A stretch of 64,000 nt of DNA, taken from NCBI GenBank assembly GCA_017616895.1, contig JAFZXE010000022.1, forward strand, positions 1-64,000, written 5' to 3'. Below are positions 44,862 through 54,185 of the stretch, piece after piece. Source of the stretch: Bacteroidales bacterium. Lineage in GTDB: Bacteria; Bacteroidota; Bacteroidia; Bacteroidales; P3. Within the stretch, counting starts at the first letter, position 1, and every line of letters begins with the position of its first letter. The position numbers and the translations under genes are program-made. Under the pieces are notes generated by a model. The model did not search any database. It was not told the origin of the DNA and saw nothing but the letters and a program-made list of their open reading frames with translations.

Positions 44862-45024
44862 GAAACTGTTTTGAATTTATTCAATAACCTTCTTATGCCA
44901 TATTATCGGTGCTTTTTTCACGGTACTTCGGTTACAATGGACCCCCATTGCGCCCTCAGAACCGCAAAAAAATCCCTCGATACTATGACCAATAAGCCTT
45001 ATCAATAAAATCAAAACAGTTTCT
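44861..45024. mobile_element. 164-bp MITE-like inverted-repeat element
   Basis: The two ~80-bp halves are imperfect reverse complements throughout (left GAAACTGTTTTGAATTTATT.. versus right arm read backwards GAAACTGTTTTGATTTTATT..), with terminal inverted repeats AGAAACTG / CAGTTTCT and a central CAATGGACCCCCATTG. No coding capacity. It abuts the ftsE-like stop codon, and flanking TA/AA bases could be a short target duplication. It would also form a very long RNA hairpin and may act as a terminator. Confidence 0.6.
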
Positions 45025-45094
45025 AAATGGGCCAGAATGGTTACTAAACAATAAAACGGCTCGGTAGGCGTTAATAATATAAATTGGAAAAAGC

Positions 45095-46021
45095 ATGAAA
45101 AAGATACTCTTAATAGTCCTCGCGGTATTGCTTGTGGCACCGGCGGTGTCGGCTCAAAACAAAGACAAGAAGGGCAAGAAGGTGGTGTCGCCCATAATCG
45201 AAGGCCGTCAGAAAGTGCGGCAGACAGATTACGACTCGGTGTGGAAATTTACGACCTTCGACAACAAGAAGAAATACTATTGCAATTTCGACTATACAAC
45301 AGTGGTCGATATTGTGGCGCAAAAGAAACCCGACTGGGGGACTTTCAAGCCGGTGATGAACTACCTGCTCACAGTGCCTCGTGCGCCGCTTCGTATCTGC
45401 GCTGTTTTCGCCATAAACCCCAACATAACAAACGAGGAACATCGCAACGCCCTCGTCGAAGCTGCCCGTTATGATGCAAAAGAGGCATATGCCCTGTTCA
45501 CAGATTGGGCGCAGGAACAGGAGATGAAGAACAAATTCTCGTTCAATGTGGCACAGGTGGATTACCGCTACTGGAAAGGCAATAGCTATTTCCTGTCAGA
45601 GCCGCCCACGGACGATATTATCGTCATAGGCTATGTGCTATATTTCGGCACGAAGAAAGTCGATTTGTTCCCCAATGCGACTGCGGATGCGCAGACTTTC
45701 AAAGACATCAAGTTCTTCCCGAACGATGCAACTATAGTTGATTCGTATATACCTGTAATTGACTCGTTGGCCAGTTATCTGAACGCACATGACAATTACG
45801 AGGTATTGCTGACAGGATATACCGACAACCAGGGGACCTCGGCCTATTGTACCGGCTTGGCCCGCCAACGCGCCACGGAGGTGAAGAAGCTGTTGCTGAA
45901 GCGCGGTATTGCAGAGTACAAGATAGAGATTGACCCCAAAGGCTCCGCCGACCCAATAGGCGACAACAGTACCTACGAGGGTCGAATTGCCAATAACCGT
46001 GTGGCTATTAAGATACAGTGA
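45095..46021 (+). CDS. OmpA-family exported protein
   Basis: 308 aa; signal peptide ending APAVSAQ (residue ~20), followed by a Lys-rich stretch. Residues ~190-308 are an OmpA-like peptidoglycan-binding domain: ATIVDSYIPVIDSLASYL, EVLLTGYTDNQGTSAY, LARQRATEVKKLLLKRGI, RIANNRVAIKI. The N-terminal domain (residues ~30-185) is not a recognisable barrel. Likely periplasmic, linking to the cell wall. Alone in its unit, 74 nt before the GNAT gene. Confidence 0.8.
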   Translation: MKKILLIVLAVLLVAPAVSAQNKDKKGKKVVSPIIEGRQKVRQTDYDSVWKFTTFDNKKKYYCNFDYTTVVDIVAQKKPDWGTFKPVMNYLLTVPRAPLRICAVFAINPNITNEEHRNALVEAARYDAKEAYALFTDWAQEQEMKNKFSFNVAQVDYRYWKGNSYFLSEPPTDDIIVIGYVLYFGTKKVDLFPNATADAQTFKDIKFFPNDATIVDSYIPVIDSLASYLNAHDNYEVLLTGYTDNQGTSAYCTGLARQRATEVKKLLLKRGIAEYKIEIDPKGSADPIGDNSTYEGRIANNRVAIKIQ

Positions 46022-46094
46022 TGGTTTTAGGTTAAAGGGTTGAAAGGTTGAAAAGTTTAAGAGGTTGAAAAGATAAAAAGGTTCAAGGTGATTA

Positions 46095-47060
46095 GTGGGA
46101 AGTAATAAAGACATATATAGACATCTATGCGAGACAGAGGGCGAGAAAATCCCTCTGTTTTTGCAATATTGGTGGATGGAGACGGTGTGCGAAGGCAAGG
46201 AATGGGATGTGGCTATTGCTTATGCCAAATACGGTACGGTTTCAGGGGCGATACCATATCTGATTGGTTCAAAGTTTGGCCTGCGTTATATAGTACAGCC
46301 TCAGCTGACCCAGTATAACGGCCCGTGGTATAACTACCCAGACGGGTTGGATATGCGGAAGCGAATTCAATTCCAATATGATGTGGATGCGCAGCTGATT
46401 GCACACCTGAAAGGGTTGAAACTGGCGTTCTTCAGCCAGAATTTTGCACCCAGTGTGAAAAACTGGCTGCCATACCACTGGGCTGGGTTCAGACAGACGA
46501 CTAGGTACAGCTATCGATATGAAGACATATCCGACACCGAATCGCTGTTGGAACTTATGAGTCCCAAGAACAGGAGGTACAAGATAGAAACGATGATGCC
46601 GTCGGTGGAAGTGGAAGATATTGAATCCGACGAATTGGTGGCGATGCACCGTGACTTTCTCAATCACCAGGACAAGCGCAGCCTCTTTTCGAAGGAGTTT
46701 CTCAAAAGGGTATGCGACACGTCGGTAAAGCGTGGAAACGGTACGGTGATAGCTCTCCGCGAAAAAACGACAGGCAATCGGATAGGGGCGGCTTTTGCGG
46801 TATATGACAGTAACTGCGCATACGCCCTTGTGACCGCATACGACAAGGCTGGCGATGCTGCAGCGGTGAACACTTGCCTCTTCTGGGCGCTGATGAAAAC
46901 TCTTTCGGGACGCACCAAGGCTTTCGATTTTGAAGGCAGCATGGACAAAGGAATAGAGTATTTCTTCCGCTCTTTCGGCGCTACGCCTATCGCCTATCAC
47001 CATGTCTGGAAGGTGAACAATCCTTTGCTGAAACCCTTTTTGGAAAGGCGGGGTATATGA
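46095..47060 (+). CDS. GNAT/FemAB-like acyltransferase
   Basis: 321 aa. GTG at 46095 is the only start before residue 28 because an in-frame TGA sits at 46089. The sequence EGEKIPLFLQYWWMETVC and the C-terminal GNAT-like half (TVIALREKTTGNRIGAAFAVYD, YALVTAYDK, FDFEGSMDKGIEYFFRSFGA) match the FemAB/GNAT_acetyltransf group that transfers amino acids or acyl groups in envelope synthesis. Its stop overlaps the rlmH ATG (ATGA). Substrate unknown. Confidence 0.75.
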   Translation: MGSNKDIYRHLCETEGEKIPLFLQYWWMETVCEGKEWDVAIAYAKYGTVSGAIPYLIGSKFGLRYIVQPQLTQYNGPWYNYPDGLDMRKRIQFQYDVDAQLIAHLKGLKLAFFSQNFAPSVKNWLPYHWAGFRQTTRYSYRYEDISDTESLLELMSPKNRRYKIETMMPSVEVEDIESDELVAMHRDFLNHQDKRSLFSKEFLKRVCDTSVKRGNGTVIALREKTTGNRIGAAFAVYDSNCAYALVTAYDKAGDAAAVNTCLFWALMKTLSGRTKAFDFEGSMDKGIEYFFRSFGATPIAYHHVWKVNNPLLKPFLERRGI

Positions 47061-47527
47061 AAATCACTTTGTTGGTTGTGTCCAAGACCGACGTCTCTTA
47101 CGTCAAAGCAGGTCTTGACGACTATGTGTCGAGGCTGAAACACTATGCCGACTTCGAGATAGTTACCGTGCTACCGAAGACGGCCTCGTCGGCTTCGCCT
47201 GAGATGGTGAAAAAACAGGAGGGTGAGTTAATACTGAAACAGCTGCAGAAGGCCGACCGGATAGTGCTGTTGGATGAACGTGGTAAGGAATTTCGTTCCG
47301 TAGAATTTGCCGACTACATTCAGCGACAGGCCAACGCCGCAGTGCGCCATCTCTGCTTCGTCATAGGCGGTGCCTACGGTTTCTCGGAGGATGTCTATAA
47401 GGCAGCCCACGACAAGGTTTCGCTCTCCAAGATGACCTTCAACCACCAGATGGTGAGGCTTTTCTTTGCGGAGCAGCTCTACCGGGCCTTCACTATACTC
47501 AACCACGAGAAATACCACAACGAGTGA
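47057..47527 (+). CDS. rlmH: 23S rRNA (pseudouridine1915-N3)-methyltransferase RlmH
   Basis: 156 aa SPOUT-class methyltransferase acting on helix 69 of 23S rRNA. Signatures: VLLDERGKEFRSVEFADYIQ, the SAM-binding knot loop FVIGGAYGFSEDV, and the C-terminal MTFNHQMVRLFFAEQLYRAF with HEKYHNE. Length exactly typical. Translationally coupled to the GNAT gene. Confidence 0.96.
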   Translation: MKITLLVVSKTDVSYVKAGLDDYVSRLKHYADFEIVTVLPKTASSASPEMVKKQEGELILKQLQKADRIVLLDERGKEFRSVEFADYIQRQANAAVRHLCFVIGGAYGFSEDVYKAAHDKVSLSKMTFNHQMVRLFFAEQLYRAFTILNHEKYHNE

Positions 47528-47697
47528 TTGCGTTAATGTGTTATTGCGTTAATGTGTTAATGTGTTATTGCGTTAATGTGTTAATGTGTTAATGTGTTAT
47601 TGCGTTAGTGTGTTATTGCGTTATTGTGTTAATGCGTTATTGTGTTAATGCGTTATTGTGTTAATGTGTTATTGTGTTAATGCGTTGATGTGTTAGA
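47528..47697 (+). repeat. GTGTTATTGCGTTAAT near-tandem array
   Basis: About 170 bp made only of TGTGTTAATG and TGCGTTATTG units between rlmH and the tRNA. No gene. Confidence 0.85.
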
Positions 47698-47774
47698 GGG
47701 GGGGCTTAATAAAAAAACTATATCCATACACAATAATATTTATTTCCAGTGGTTATTTATATGTTGATTAGATT

Positions 47775-47850
47775 GCGACAGTAGCTCAGTTGGTAGAGCG
47801 GCGGCTTCCCAAGCCGCAGGTCGCGGGTTCGAGCCCCGTCTGTCGCTCCA
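47775..47850 (+). tRNA. tRNA-Gly (anticodon CCC)
   Basis: Cloverleaf by eye: acceptor GCGACAG/CTGTCGC, D arm GCTCAGTTGGTAGAGC, anticodon stem GCGGC/GCCGC with loop TTCCCAA (anticodon 47808-47810), T arm GCGGGTTCGAGCCCCGT-type, encoded CCA at 47848-47850. Reads GGG. The sialidase start codon is only 7 nt downstream. Confidence 0.95.
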
Positions 47851-47856
47851 AAGGTT

Positions 47857-49002
47857 ATGAAAACTCCGAGCAAAGTCTTGAAAGGAAGCTTGCCTGCAAA
47901 GGTCTTGCTTCTTTTCTTTTTTATATTTTCGTTTCCAGGACTTCGGATTGAGGCTCAGGAACTAAAGGTGGTTAAAGAGACGCGGCTTTTCTCCCCCGGC
48001 GACGAAGGCTGTTATTGGCGCATACCCGCTGTCTTGTGTCTCGACGACGGCACCCTTATAGCCACCTGCGACAGGAGGAAAGCAGACGAGGGCGACCTGC
48101 CCCATGATATCGATGTGGTGATGGTACGCAGCACCGACAACGGAGTCACCTGGAGCCGGCCGCTGACGGTGGCAGAGGGGAAGGGTATAGGCAAGGGGTA
48201 TGGCGATGCCGCATTGGTGCAGTGCGCTAACGGAGAGGTGATATGTACCTTCGCCGGAGCTGCGGGTTTCTGGGAATCGACGGAGGAGAACCCCATAAGG
48301 ACATACGTGTGCCGCAGCGCAGACAGAGGTCTCACCTGGAGCGAGCCGGAAGACATAACCGCCACGCTGTGGGGCAGCAAGGCGGTGCAGCCACAGGCCC
48401 GAGTCTATCGTGGTTCGTTCAATGCCTCTGGCAACGGACTTCGTCTTAAGAAAGGCAAGCATAAGGACCGCATCATGTTCGTCGCCGCCATGAGGCGTAA
48501 GGATGTGTGGGCAGCTGACAACTTCGTGGTATTTTCGGACGATAATGGACATACATGGCAAGTCTCCGGGTGTGCTTTCGATGGAGGCGACGAGGCGAAG
48601 GTGATAGAACTGCCTGACGGCACTATCCTCATGAGTACACGCCAGAACGGTGCGAGGGGATTTGCGCTCTCCGATGATGGAGGACAGACATGGCAGAGTC
48701 ACGGGCATTGGGATGATATGAAGACCAACGCCTGCAACGGCGACATGCTTCTGCTGAAAAAATACAACGGCAGGAAGAGCGTACTCCTGCACTCGTTGCC
48801 GAACTCTATGCAGCGCGAGGATGTGTCGCTCTTCGTGAGTTACGACGGGGGCAAGACCTGGCCGGAGAAAACGCTCGTCATGCCTGGCCCGTCGGCTTAC
48901 AGCTCTATGACGCTGCTTAAAGACGGCACAATCGGGATGTTTGTGGAGAAGATTGTGGAGGGGAAGACTGAGCTGTGGTGGGTGGTGGTTAGTGGTCGGT
49001 AG
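47857..49002 (+). CDS. Exo-alpha-sialidase (GH33, BNR repeats)
   Basis: 381 aa exported neuraminidase. Signal peptide up to RIEAQ (residue ~34). Arg of the catalytic triad in CYWRIPAVL; Asp boxes STDNGVTW, SADRGLTW, SDDNGHTW, SDDGGQTW and SYDGGKTW; Asp residues in DGTLIATCDRR. Releases terminal sialic acid from host glycans. It begins 7 nt after the tRNA and may be transcribed with it. Its 3' end overlaps the convergent hydrolase by 14 nt. Confidence 0.93.
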   Translation: MKTPSKVLKGSLPAKVLLLFFFIFSFPGLRIEAQELKVVKETRLFSPGDEGCYWRIPAVLCLDDGTLIATCDRRKADEGDLPHDIDVVMVRSTDNGVTWSRPLTVAEGKGIGKGYGDAALVQCANGEVICTFAGAAGFWESTEENPIRTYVCRSADRGLTWSEPEDITATLWGSKAVQPQARVYRGSFNASGNGLRLKKGKHKDRIMFVAAMRRKDVWAADNFVVFSDDNGHTWQVSGCAFDGGDEAKVIELPDGTILMSTRQNGARGFALSDDGGQTWQSHGHWDDMKTNACNGDMLLLKKYNGRKSVLLHSLPNSMQREDVSLFVSYDGGKTWPEKTLVMPGPSAYSSMTLLKDGTIGMFVEKIVEGKTELWWVVVSGR

Positions 49003-50410
49003 TCAGAATCCAGTGGGTTATAAATTCTAGAACTTCGGGGGAGATGGTTTCTTCGATAAGCATATACTCGCTGGGTAGGCCTGTGTCGCAGTGTTGGAAC
49101 AGGTGGTTGAGACCGTCAAACTGTTTTGTGGTCAGCAGCTCGGCTTTCACCGATTTGCTTATTGCGCTGAGGTTTTCCGAAGCCGACACCTGCAGGTCTT
49201 TCGACCCGTTGAGCGCCAGCACCGGGCATCGCACTTTCTTCAGGTAATCGGTGGGGGATAGCTCAATGAACCGCCGCATCCAGGGTATCTGCATCTGCTG
49301 GGCCATCTGCGAGGCTTCGTAAACGGTGAGGCCCACCTTCTTTCTGTCGGCTTTTGAAAGCCCTTTCGAGTGTTGGTTGGCGAAAGTTTTAAATTTTGAG
49401 TCGAGTTCGCTGTCTTTGTATTTCGGTAAGGCGTCGAAGCAGTCTTTCAGGAAAGCGTCGCGCATGGACACCAGCGAGCTGTTAACCCCGTTGGCGAGGT
49501 ATAGGTCGCGGTTCTGCAGACGCAGTATCTCACCGCCGTCGATACCGGGACCTGCAAGCATGACGATGAAGGCGACCTTGCGGTTGCGCGAGGCTATCAT
49601 CGGTGCGATGCATCCACCTTCGCTGTGTCCGACAATGCCCACACGATTGGCGTCTATGCCGGGCTGTCTTCTCAGCCAGTTGAAAAGCCATTCAGCATCG
49701 TCGGCAAGGTCGTCGGTGGTGACGCTTTTTATATCGCCAGTGCTCTCGCCCGAGCCTCTGTCGTCATAGCGCAGCGAGGCGATGCCGTTCCGCGCCAGAT
49801 AGTCGGATATTACAAGAAACGGCCTGTGTCCTAACAGTTCCTCGTCGCGGTTCTGCATACCCGAACCCGACACCATCAGCACGCACGGCACTTTCCCGTA
49901 TCCTCCGTCCGGCATCGTTAGCGTCGCACCCACGTTTATCATTTCCCCATGGCCGTCCTTGTGCTTCAGCACCAGTCGCTGTTCGCTGTACGGGAACGGT
50001 GGCTGCGGCTCCTGCGGACGGTTCAGCTTGAACAGCCCTTGTGTGGGCTTGAAGGAGATGTCGGTCACAAGCAGTCCTTGTTTGAACCGCCCTGAGAAAA
50101 CGCTGTCGTCAGGCTTGTAGGACAGAGTCATCTTCAGTCCGATGTCTTTCAGCTGCAGGCGCAGCGTGTCGTTGGAAAAACTCCATGAAGATGGGTGCAT
50201 CGGCTCGGCACTCTGCACGGGGCTGTACAACACAGGCTCCAAAGCCCCGTTTGCATCTTTGTCAAACGTGATGTTCAGCGGCAGAGAGGCTTCTTCCAGC
50301 ATCCCCAGCCACCAGCGTCCGTCGAATTGAGACGGCATCTGGGCTTGCGACATTACAGAGAGGGCAGTAAAAAGTCCAAGAGTCAGGATTCTTGAAAGGA
50401 GCGATTTCAT
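48989..50410 (-). CDS. Secreted alpha/beta hydrolase
   Basis: 473 aa. Signal peptide ending SQAQ (~24). The N-terminal ~130 residues are a beta-rich domain (FDGRWWLGMLEEASLPLNI). The C-terminal hydrolase has nucleophile elbow GIVGHSEGG, oxyanion-loop VSGSGMQNRDE, acid in ALNGSKDLQV and a later His in FDGLNHLFQH. Resembles Bacteroidota serine-peptidase/esterase-like (S9/S33) hydrolases. Downstream of and overlapping rsgA by 4 nt. Confidence 0.85.
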   Translation of the reverse strand: MKSLLSRILTLGLFTALSVMSQAQMPSQFDGRWWLGMLEEASLPLNITFDKDANGALEPVLYSPVQSAEPMHPSSWSFSNDTLRLQLKDIGLKMTLSYKPDDSVFSGRFKQGLLVTDISFKPTQGLFKLNRPQEPQPPFPYSEQRLVLKHKDGHGEMINVGATLTMPDGGYGKVPCVLMVSGSGMQNRDEELLGHRPFLVISDYLARNGIASLRYDDRGSGESTGDIKSVTTDDLADDAEWLFNWLRRQPGIDANRVGIVGHSEGGCIAPMIASRNRKVAFIVMLAGPGIDGGEILRLQNRDLYLANGVNSSLVSMRDAFLKDCFDALPKYKDSELDSKFKTFANQHSKGLSKADRKKVGLTVYEASQMAQQMQIPWMRRFIELSPTDYLKKVRCPVLALNGSKDLQVSASENLSAISKSVKAELLTTKQFDGLNHLFQHCDTGLPSEYMLIEETISPEVLEFITHWILTTDH

Positions 50411-51327
50411 AGGAGGTCTTCTTGTATTTGGCTGAGTATGCCGAGGTAGTTGGTGTAGCGTTCTTCCGAGATCTCCCCGTTATCGACAGCCTGCTTCACG
50501 GCGCATCCAGGCTCGTGGGTGTGCGTGCATGTGTTAAAGCGGCAGCCGTGCAGCCTCTTGCGAATCTCTGGGAAGAAATGCCCCAGCTCTTCGGGCTTTA
50601 TATCCACCATGCCGAACTCCTTGATGCCAGGCGTGTCTATCAGGAAGGCGTCGGAGGCAGGCAGAGGGAATATCTCGGCGAAGGTGGTGGTGTGTTTTCC
50701 CTTCTCGCTCCATTCCGACACCTCGCCCATGCGCAGGTTGAGCGAGGGCTCTATGGCATTGAGCAGAGCCGACTTGCCAACACCGCTGTGTCCGCTGAAA
50801 AGCACCGTCTTGCCGCAGATGGTCTCTCTCAGTTGCTCCAAGCCGGTCTTTTTTAAGGCGGAAGTGACGAGCACAGGATATCCGGCGGCCTCGTACATTG
50901 CTTTCAGGGAAGAGAGCATGTCGAGCAGCTCTTTGTCGTAGAGGTCCACCTTGTTAAACACCACGCAGGCAGGGATATGATAGGCTTCGGCGGTGACGAG
51001 CAGGCGGTCGATGAATCCCGTCGAGGTGCGAGGGAATCCAAGTGTGGCTACGATGCAGAGCAGGTCGATATTGGAAGCGATGACGTGAGTCTGTTTTGAG
51101 AGTTTGGTGGCTTTGCGCACGATGTAGTTACGGCGGTCGAGCACGTTGTTTATCATACCCGTTCCGTCGTCCTGAAGTTCAAACTCCACCCGGTCGCCCA
51201 CAGCCACAGGGTTCGTCTGCTTGTTGCCACGCAGACGGTAGTTGCCACGCAGACGACAGTCGAACGCGGCGCCGTCGGAGAGCACCTTATACCAACTACC
51301 CGTGGTGCGTGTTACCAAACCTTGCAT
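50407..51327 (-). CDS. rsgA: Ribosome small-subunit GTPase RsgA
   Basis: 306 aa circularly permuted GTPase for 30S maturation. N-terminal OB fold (GDRVEFELQDDGTGMI), G4 NKVD appears before G1 SGHSGVGKSALLN, then G3 DTPGIKEFG. Zinc finger CRFNTCTHTHEPGC near the C-terminus. 4 nt after the DUF1846 gene and overlapping the hydrolase gene, so this is a three-gene operon. Confidence 0.96.
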   Translation of the reverse strand: MQGLVTRTTGSWYKVLSDGAAFDCRLRGNYRLRGNKQTNPVAVGDRVEFELQDDGTGMINNVLDRRNYIVRKATKLSKQTHVIASNIDLLCIVATLGFPRTSTGFIDRLLVTAEAYHIPACVVFNKVDLYDKELLDMLSSLKAMYEAAGYPVLVTSALKKTGLEQLRETICGKTVLFSGHSGVGKSALLNAIEPSLNLRMGEVSEWSEKGKHTTTFAEIFPLPASDAFLIDTPGIKEFGMVDIKPEELGHFFPEIRKRLHGCRFNTCTHTHEPGCAVKQAVDNGEISEERYTNYLGILSQIQEDLL

Positions 51328-51331
51328 TCTG

Positions 51332-52792
51332 TCAGACTTTCACAGGGTCGGTGGTGAACTCTATGCCCAGGCGTTTGAATATTTTTCTATCCACCTCGCT
51401 GAGCATCTTGGTGGCGTGCACCTGGCAGCCTTTCAGCTGTGGCAGGCAGTCGAGAGCCTTGCGGCAGTTGGGGTCGGATAGGCTCAGTATCGAGAGCGTC
51501 ACCAGCACCTCGTCGCTATGCAGGCGCGGCGCCTTGCTGTGCAGCATCTCCACTTTGGTTTTCTGTATAGGAGCGATGGTCTGCTGCGGTATGAGTTGCA
51601 GCGAGTGGTCGATGCCAGATAGGTGTTTCAGCGCGTTGATGATGAGAGCCGCACTTGCCGAAAGCAGGCTGCTTGAATGAGCTGTGATGATTGTGTCGTC
51701 GGCCAGCTGTATCGCAGCCGAGGGCGCGTTCTCCTGTTCCTCGCGTTTGTGGGCGGCTACGGTCGTGGGTCTGTCGTCGGTGGTCAGCTTCAGCTGCTTC
51801 ATCAGCAACTTTATCTTGTTTATCTCGCTCTCCGTGGCGCGTCCGTCGGCAAAGTTGCACAGGGTGTTGTAGTAGCGGCGTATTATTTCGTCTTTCGACG
51901 CCTCGCTGCACACCTCGTCGTCCGAGATGCAGAAACCTGCCATGTTCACTCCCATGTCGGTAGGCGACTTGTAGGGGTTCTCGCCGAAGATGCTCTCGAA
52001 TATGGCGTTCAGCACGGGGAATATCTCTATGTCGCGGTTGTAGTTCACCGTCGTCTTGCCATAGGCCTCGAGGTGGAACGGGTCGATCATGTTCACATCG
52101 TTCAGGTCGGCGGTGGCCGCCTCGTAGGCCACGTTCACAGGGTGCTTCAGCGGGATGCTCCAGATCGGGAAGGTTTCGAATTTGGCGTAGCCGGCTTTCA
52201 CGCCGTGCTTGTTTTCTAGATAGAGTTGGCTGAGGCATACAGCCATCTTGCCACTTCCGGGTCCCGGCGCCGTCACCACCACCAGCGGGTGTGTCGTCTC
52301 GATATATTCGTTCTTGCCGAATCCCTCGTCCGAGCAGATATGTTCAACATCTGTCGGATAATTTTTTATAAGGTGCAGGTATGCCACCTTTATGCCCATG
52401 CGCTCCAGCCGCTCACGGTAGGCGACGGCGCCGCTCTGTCCGTTGAAATGGGTGATGGCCACCGCTCCCACCTGCAGGCCGCGGCTCTGGAACTCGTCCC
52501 TCAGGCGCAGCACGTCGGCGTCGTAGGTGATGCCTAGGTCGGCGCGCACCTTGTTCTTCTCAATGTCCTCGGCGTTGATGGCGATGATGATTTCGAGTTG
52601 GTTGCTGAGCTGCATCAGCATCCTCAGTTTGCTGTCGGGTTGGAAGCCCGGGAGAACACGACTGGCGTGGTAGTCGTCGAAAAGTTTACCGCCGAATTCA
52701 AGATAGAGTTTGTTGCCGTACTGCGAGATGCGCTCACGGATGTGCTCTGACTGTATCCTAAGATACTTGTCGTTGTCGAAACCTTGTTTCAT
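51332..52792 (-). CDS. DUF1846 family protein
   Basis: 486 aa, cytosolic. MKQGFDNDKYLRIQSEHIRER and LYLEFGGKLFDDYHASRVLPG are the characteristic start of DUF1846 proteins; the P-loop-like TAPGPGSGKMAVCLSQLYLE suggests nucleotide binding (inference). Function in cells is not known. First gene of the operon with rsgA. Confidence 0.93.
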   Translation of the reverse strand: MKQGFDNDKYLRIQSEHIRERISQYGNKLYLEFGGKLFDDYHASRVLPGFQPDSKLRMLMQLSNQLEIIIAINAEDIEKNKVRADLGITYDADVLRLRDEFQSRGLQVGAVAITHFNGQSGAVAYRERLERMGIKVAYLHLIKNYPTDVEHICSDEGFGKNEYIETTHPLVVVTAPGPGSGKMAVCLSQLYLENKHGVKAGYAKFETFPIWSIPLKHPVNVAYEAATADLNDVNMIDPFHLEAYGKTTVNYNRDIEIFPVLNAIFESIFGENPYKSPTDMGVNMAGFCISDDEVCSEASKDEIIRRYYNTLCNFADGRATESEINKIKLLMKQLKLTTDDRPTTVAAHKREEQENAPSAAIQLADDTIITAHSSSLLSASAALIINALKHLSGIDHSLQLIPQQTIAPIQKTKVEMLHSKAPRLHSDEVLVTLSILSLSDPNCRKALDCLPQLKGCQVHATKMLSEVDRKIFKRLGIEFTTDPVKV

Positions 52793-52854
52793 GTGATTGC
52801 TTATTTGAATGATTATGAAAAATATATGATGGATTAATCAGTCAATTAAGCAAG

Positions 52855-52886
52855 CAAAAATAGGAAATATCCACTAAAATGCCAAA
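52855..52886 (-). promoter_or_regulatory. Promoter of DUF1846-rsgA-hydrolase operon
   Basis: Minus strand: TTTG (52883-52886), 20-nt spacer, -7 TATTTTTG (52855-52862). A second TATTTTTG overlaps at 52883-52890. Confidence 0.65.
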
Positions 52887-53024
52887 AATAAGTTATGAAC
52901 AACACCCCCAAATGACCAAGTGAATATCATAAATGACGGAAGATGTATTTGTTTGTGTCGGTGCGTTTGTATAATGTGAAATAAAAAATCAACAATATCA
53001 TTTTTTGTATTCCGTTAATAAATT

Positions 53025-54185
53025 ATGAAAAAATCACTAATGATATTTATTGTTGCTGTACTTTGCATAGGACAGGTGTTTGGGCAGCAGGGTATGGCGA
53101 AGATGACCTATTATGGGCATCTCTATTTAGAGTCGAGTATCAACGGGAAGCCCGCCCGTATGATTTTTGACACGGGTTCGCCATATACATGCTTGGATAG
53201 CATATTTGTGGCCGAGAGTGGCCTTGAGTTCGACTCTATTGAATGGGTCACGGCGAGCGGTGCTGGAGACGGTGTGGTGGAGGTGCCGGTGGTTCTCAAC
53301 AAACTGTCCTACACGTTTGGAGAGAGGGAGTTCATAAACGAGATGACCCCTGTTATGCAAATCAAGCCCATCGTTGGCGACTTTGCCGACGGCATTATAG
53401 GCATGTCGCATTTGAGCGACAAGGTAATTTCGATTGACTATGTCGCTGATCAGATGCGAATTTCGGACAGTTTGGGCGACACTGCTGGATACACAGCCAT
53501 ACCCATACGTTACGAGAACAACCATATATATGTGCCGATTACTTTAGGCATTGCCGACAGCAGATGGATGTCGGGCGATGTCATGCTGGATCTCGGCAGT
53601 GGCAATTCGGTGTCAATCCCTGGTTGGGAAGAGGTGCGTGAAATCTCGCCGCGCATTTGCTATACCGACATCAATGCGGGTGTCGGCGGTGGGTCGTCGG
53701 GATGTTTTTTCAGGGCGAAAAGTGTGACGGTTGGACCGTTCACATTCGACAGCGTGACTATGGATTACAGGAACAATACAGTCGGTGCGCTTTCGACAGG
53801 GAGTGACTGTCTTGGTATCGCGGGGAACGCTATCTGGGAACGGTTCGACATGATAATCGACATGCCAGGCAGGATGTTGTACCTGAAAAAGAACGCCCAC
53901 TATGGCAAGCCGTTCGGAAGTCCTCTAACAGGCTTCTTCCCTTCCAACCGTAGCATAACCCTTGGCTGCTGGATTGTGAACGGTATCTGTACAGGGTCCA
54001 ACGCCGAAAAGGTGGGTCTCAGATGCGGCGACCATATCATCGCAGTCAACGGGCGCAGCGTGAGAGAGATAGGTTTCGATGAAATGCGCACCTTCTTCGA
54101 CGGGATGAAAAGCATCACGCTGACCGTCCAAAGGGACGACGGCACTGAGGAGATAAGTTTCGATTTTGACAAGCCTAAGATATAA
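53025..54185 (+). CDS. Exported retropepsin-like aspartyl protease with PDZ domain
   Basis: 386 aa; signal peptide ending QVFGQQ (~21). First Asp motif MIFDTGSPYTCLDS (Asp49); second lobe DVMLDLGSGNSVSIP, where DLGS replaces DTGS; DGIIGM and DCLGIAGN are the matching flap/hydrophobic motifs. Residues ~305-386 are a PDZ domain (SNAEKVGLRCGDHIIAVNGRSV). Proteins of this architecture are common in Bacteroidales but their substrates are unknown. The stop codon lies inside a 20-bp-arm palindrome. Confidence 0.85.
   Translation: MKKSLMIFIVAVLCIGQVFGQQGMAKMTYYGHLYLESSINGKPARMIFDTGSPYTCLDSIFVAESGLEFDSIEWVTASGAGDGVVEVPVVLNKLSYTFGEREFINEMTPVMQIKPIVGDFADGIIGMSHLSDKVISIDYVADQMRISDSLGDTAGYTAIPIRYENNHIYVPITLGIADSRWMSGDVMLDLGSGNSVSIPGWEEVREISPRICYTDINAGVGGGSSGCFFRAKSVTVGPFTFDSVTMDYRNNTVGALSTGSDCLGIAGNAIWERFDMIIDMPGRMLYLKKNAHYGKPFGSPLTGFFPSNRSITLGCWIVNGICTGSNAEKVGLRCGDHIIAVNGRSVREIGFDEMRTFFDGMKSITLTVQRDDGTEEISFDFDKPKI

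Noticed and set aside
47528-47697. Possible CRISPR array
   Set aside because: Units are about 10 bp, contiguous, without spacers; no cas genes in the window.
47775-49002. tRNA as an integration site of a genomic island
   Set aside because: No integrase, no duplicated tRNA 3' end found in the window, and the downstream genes are housekeeping-like.
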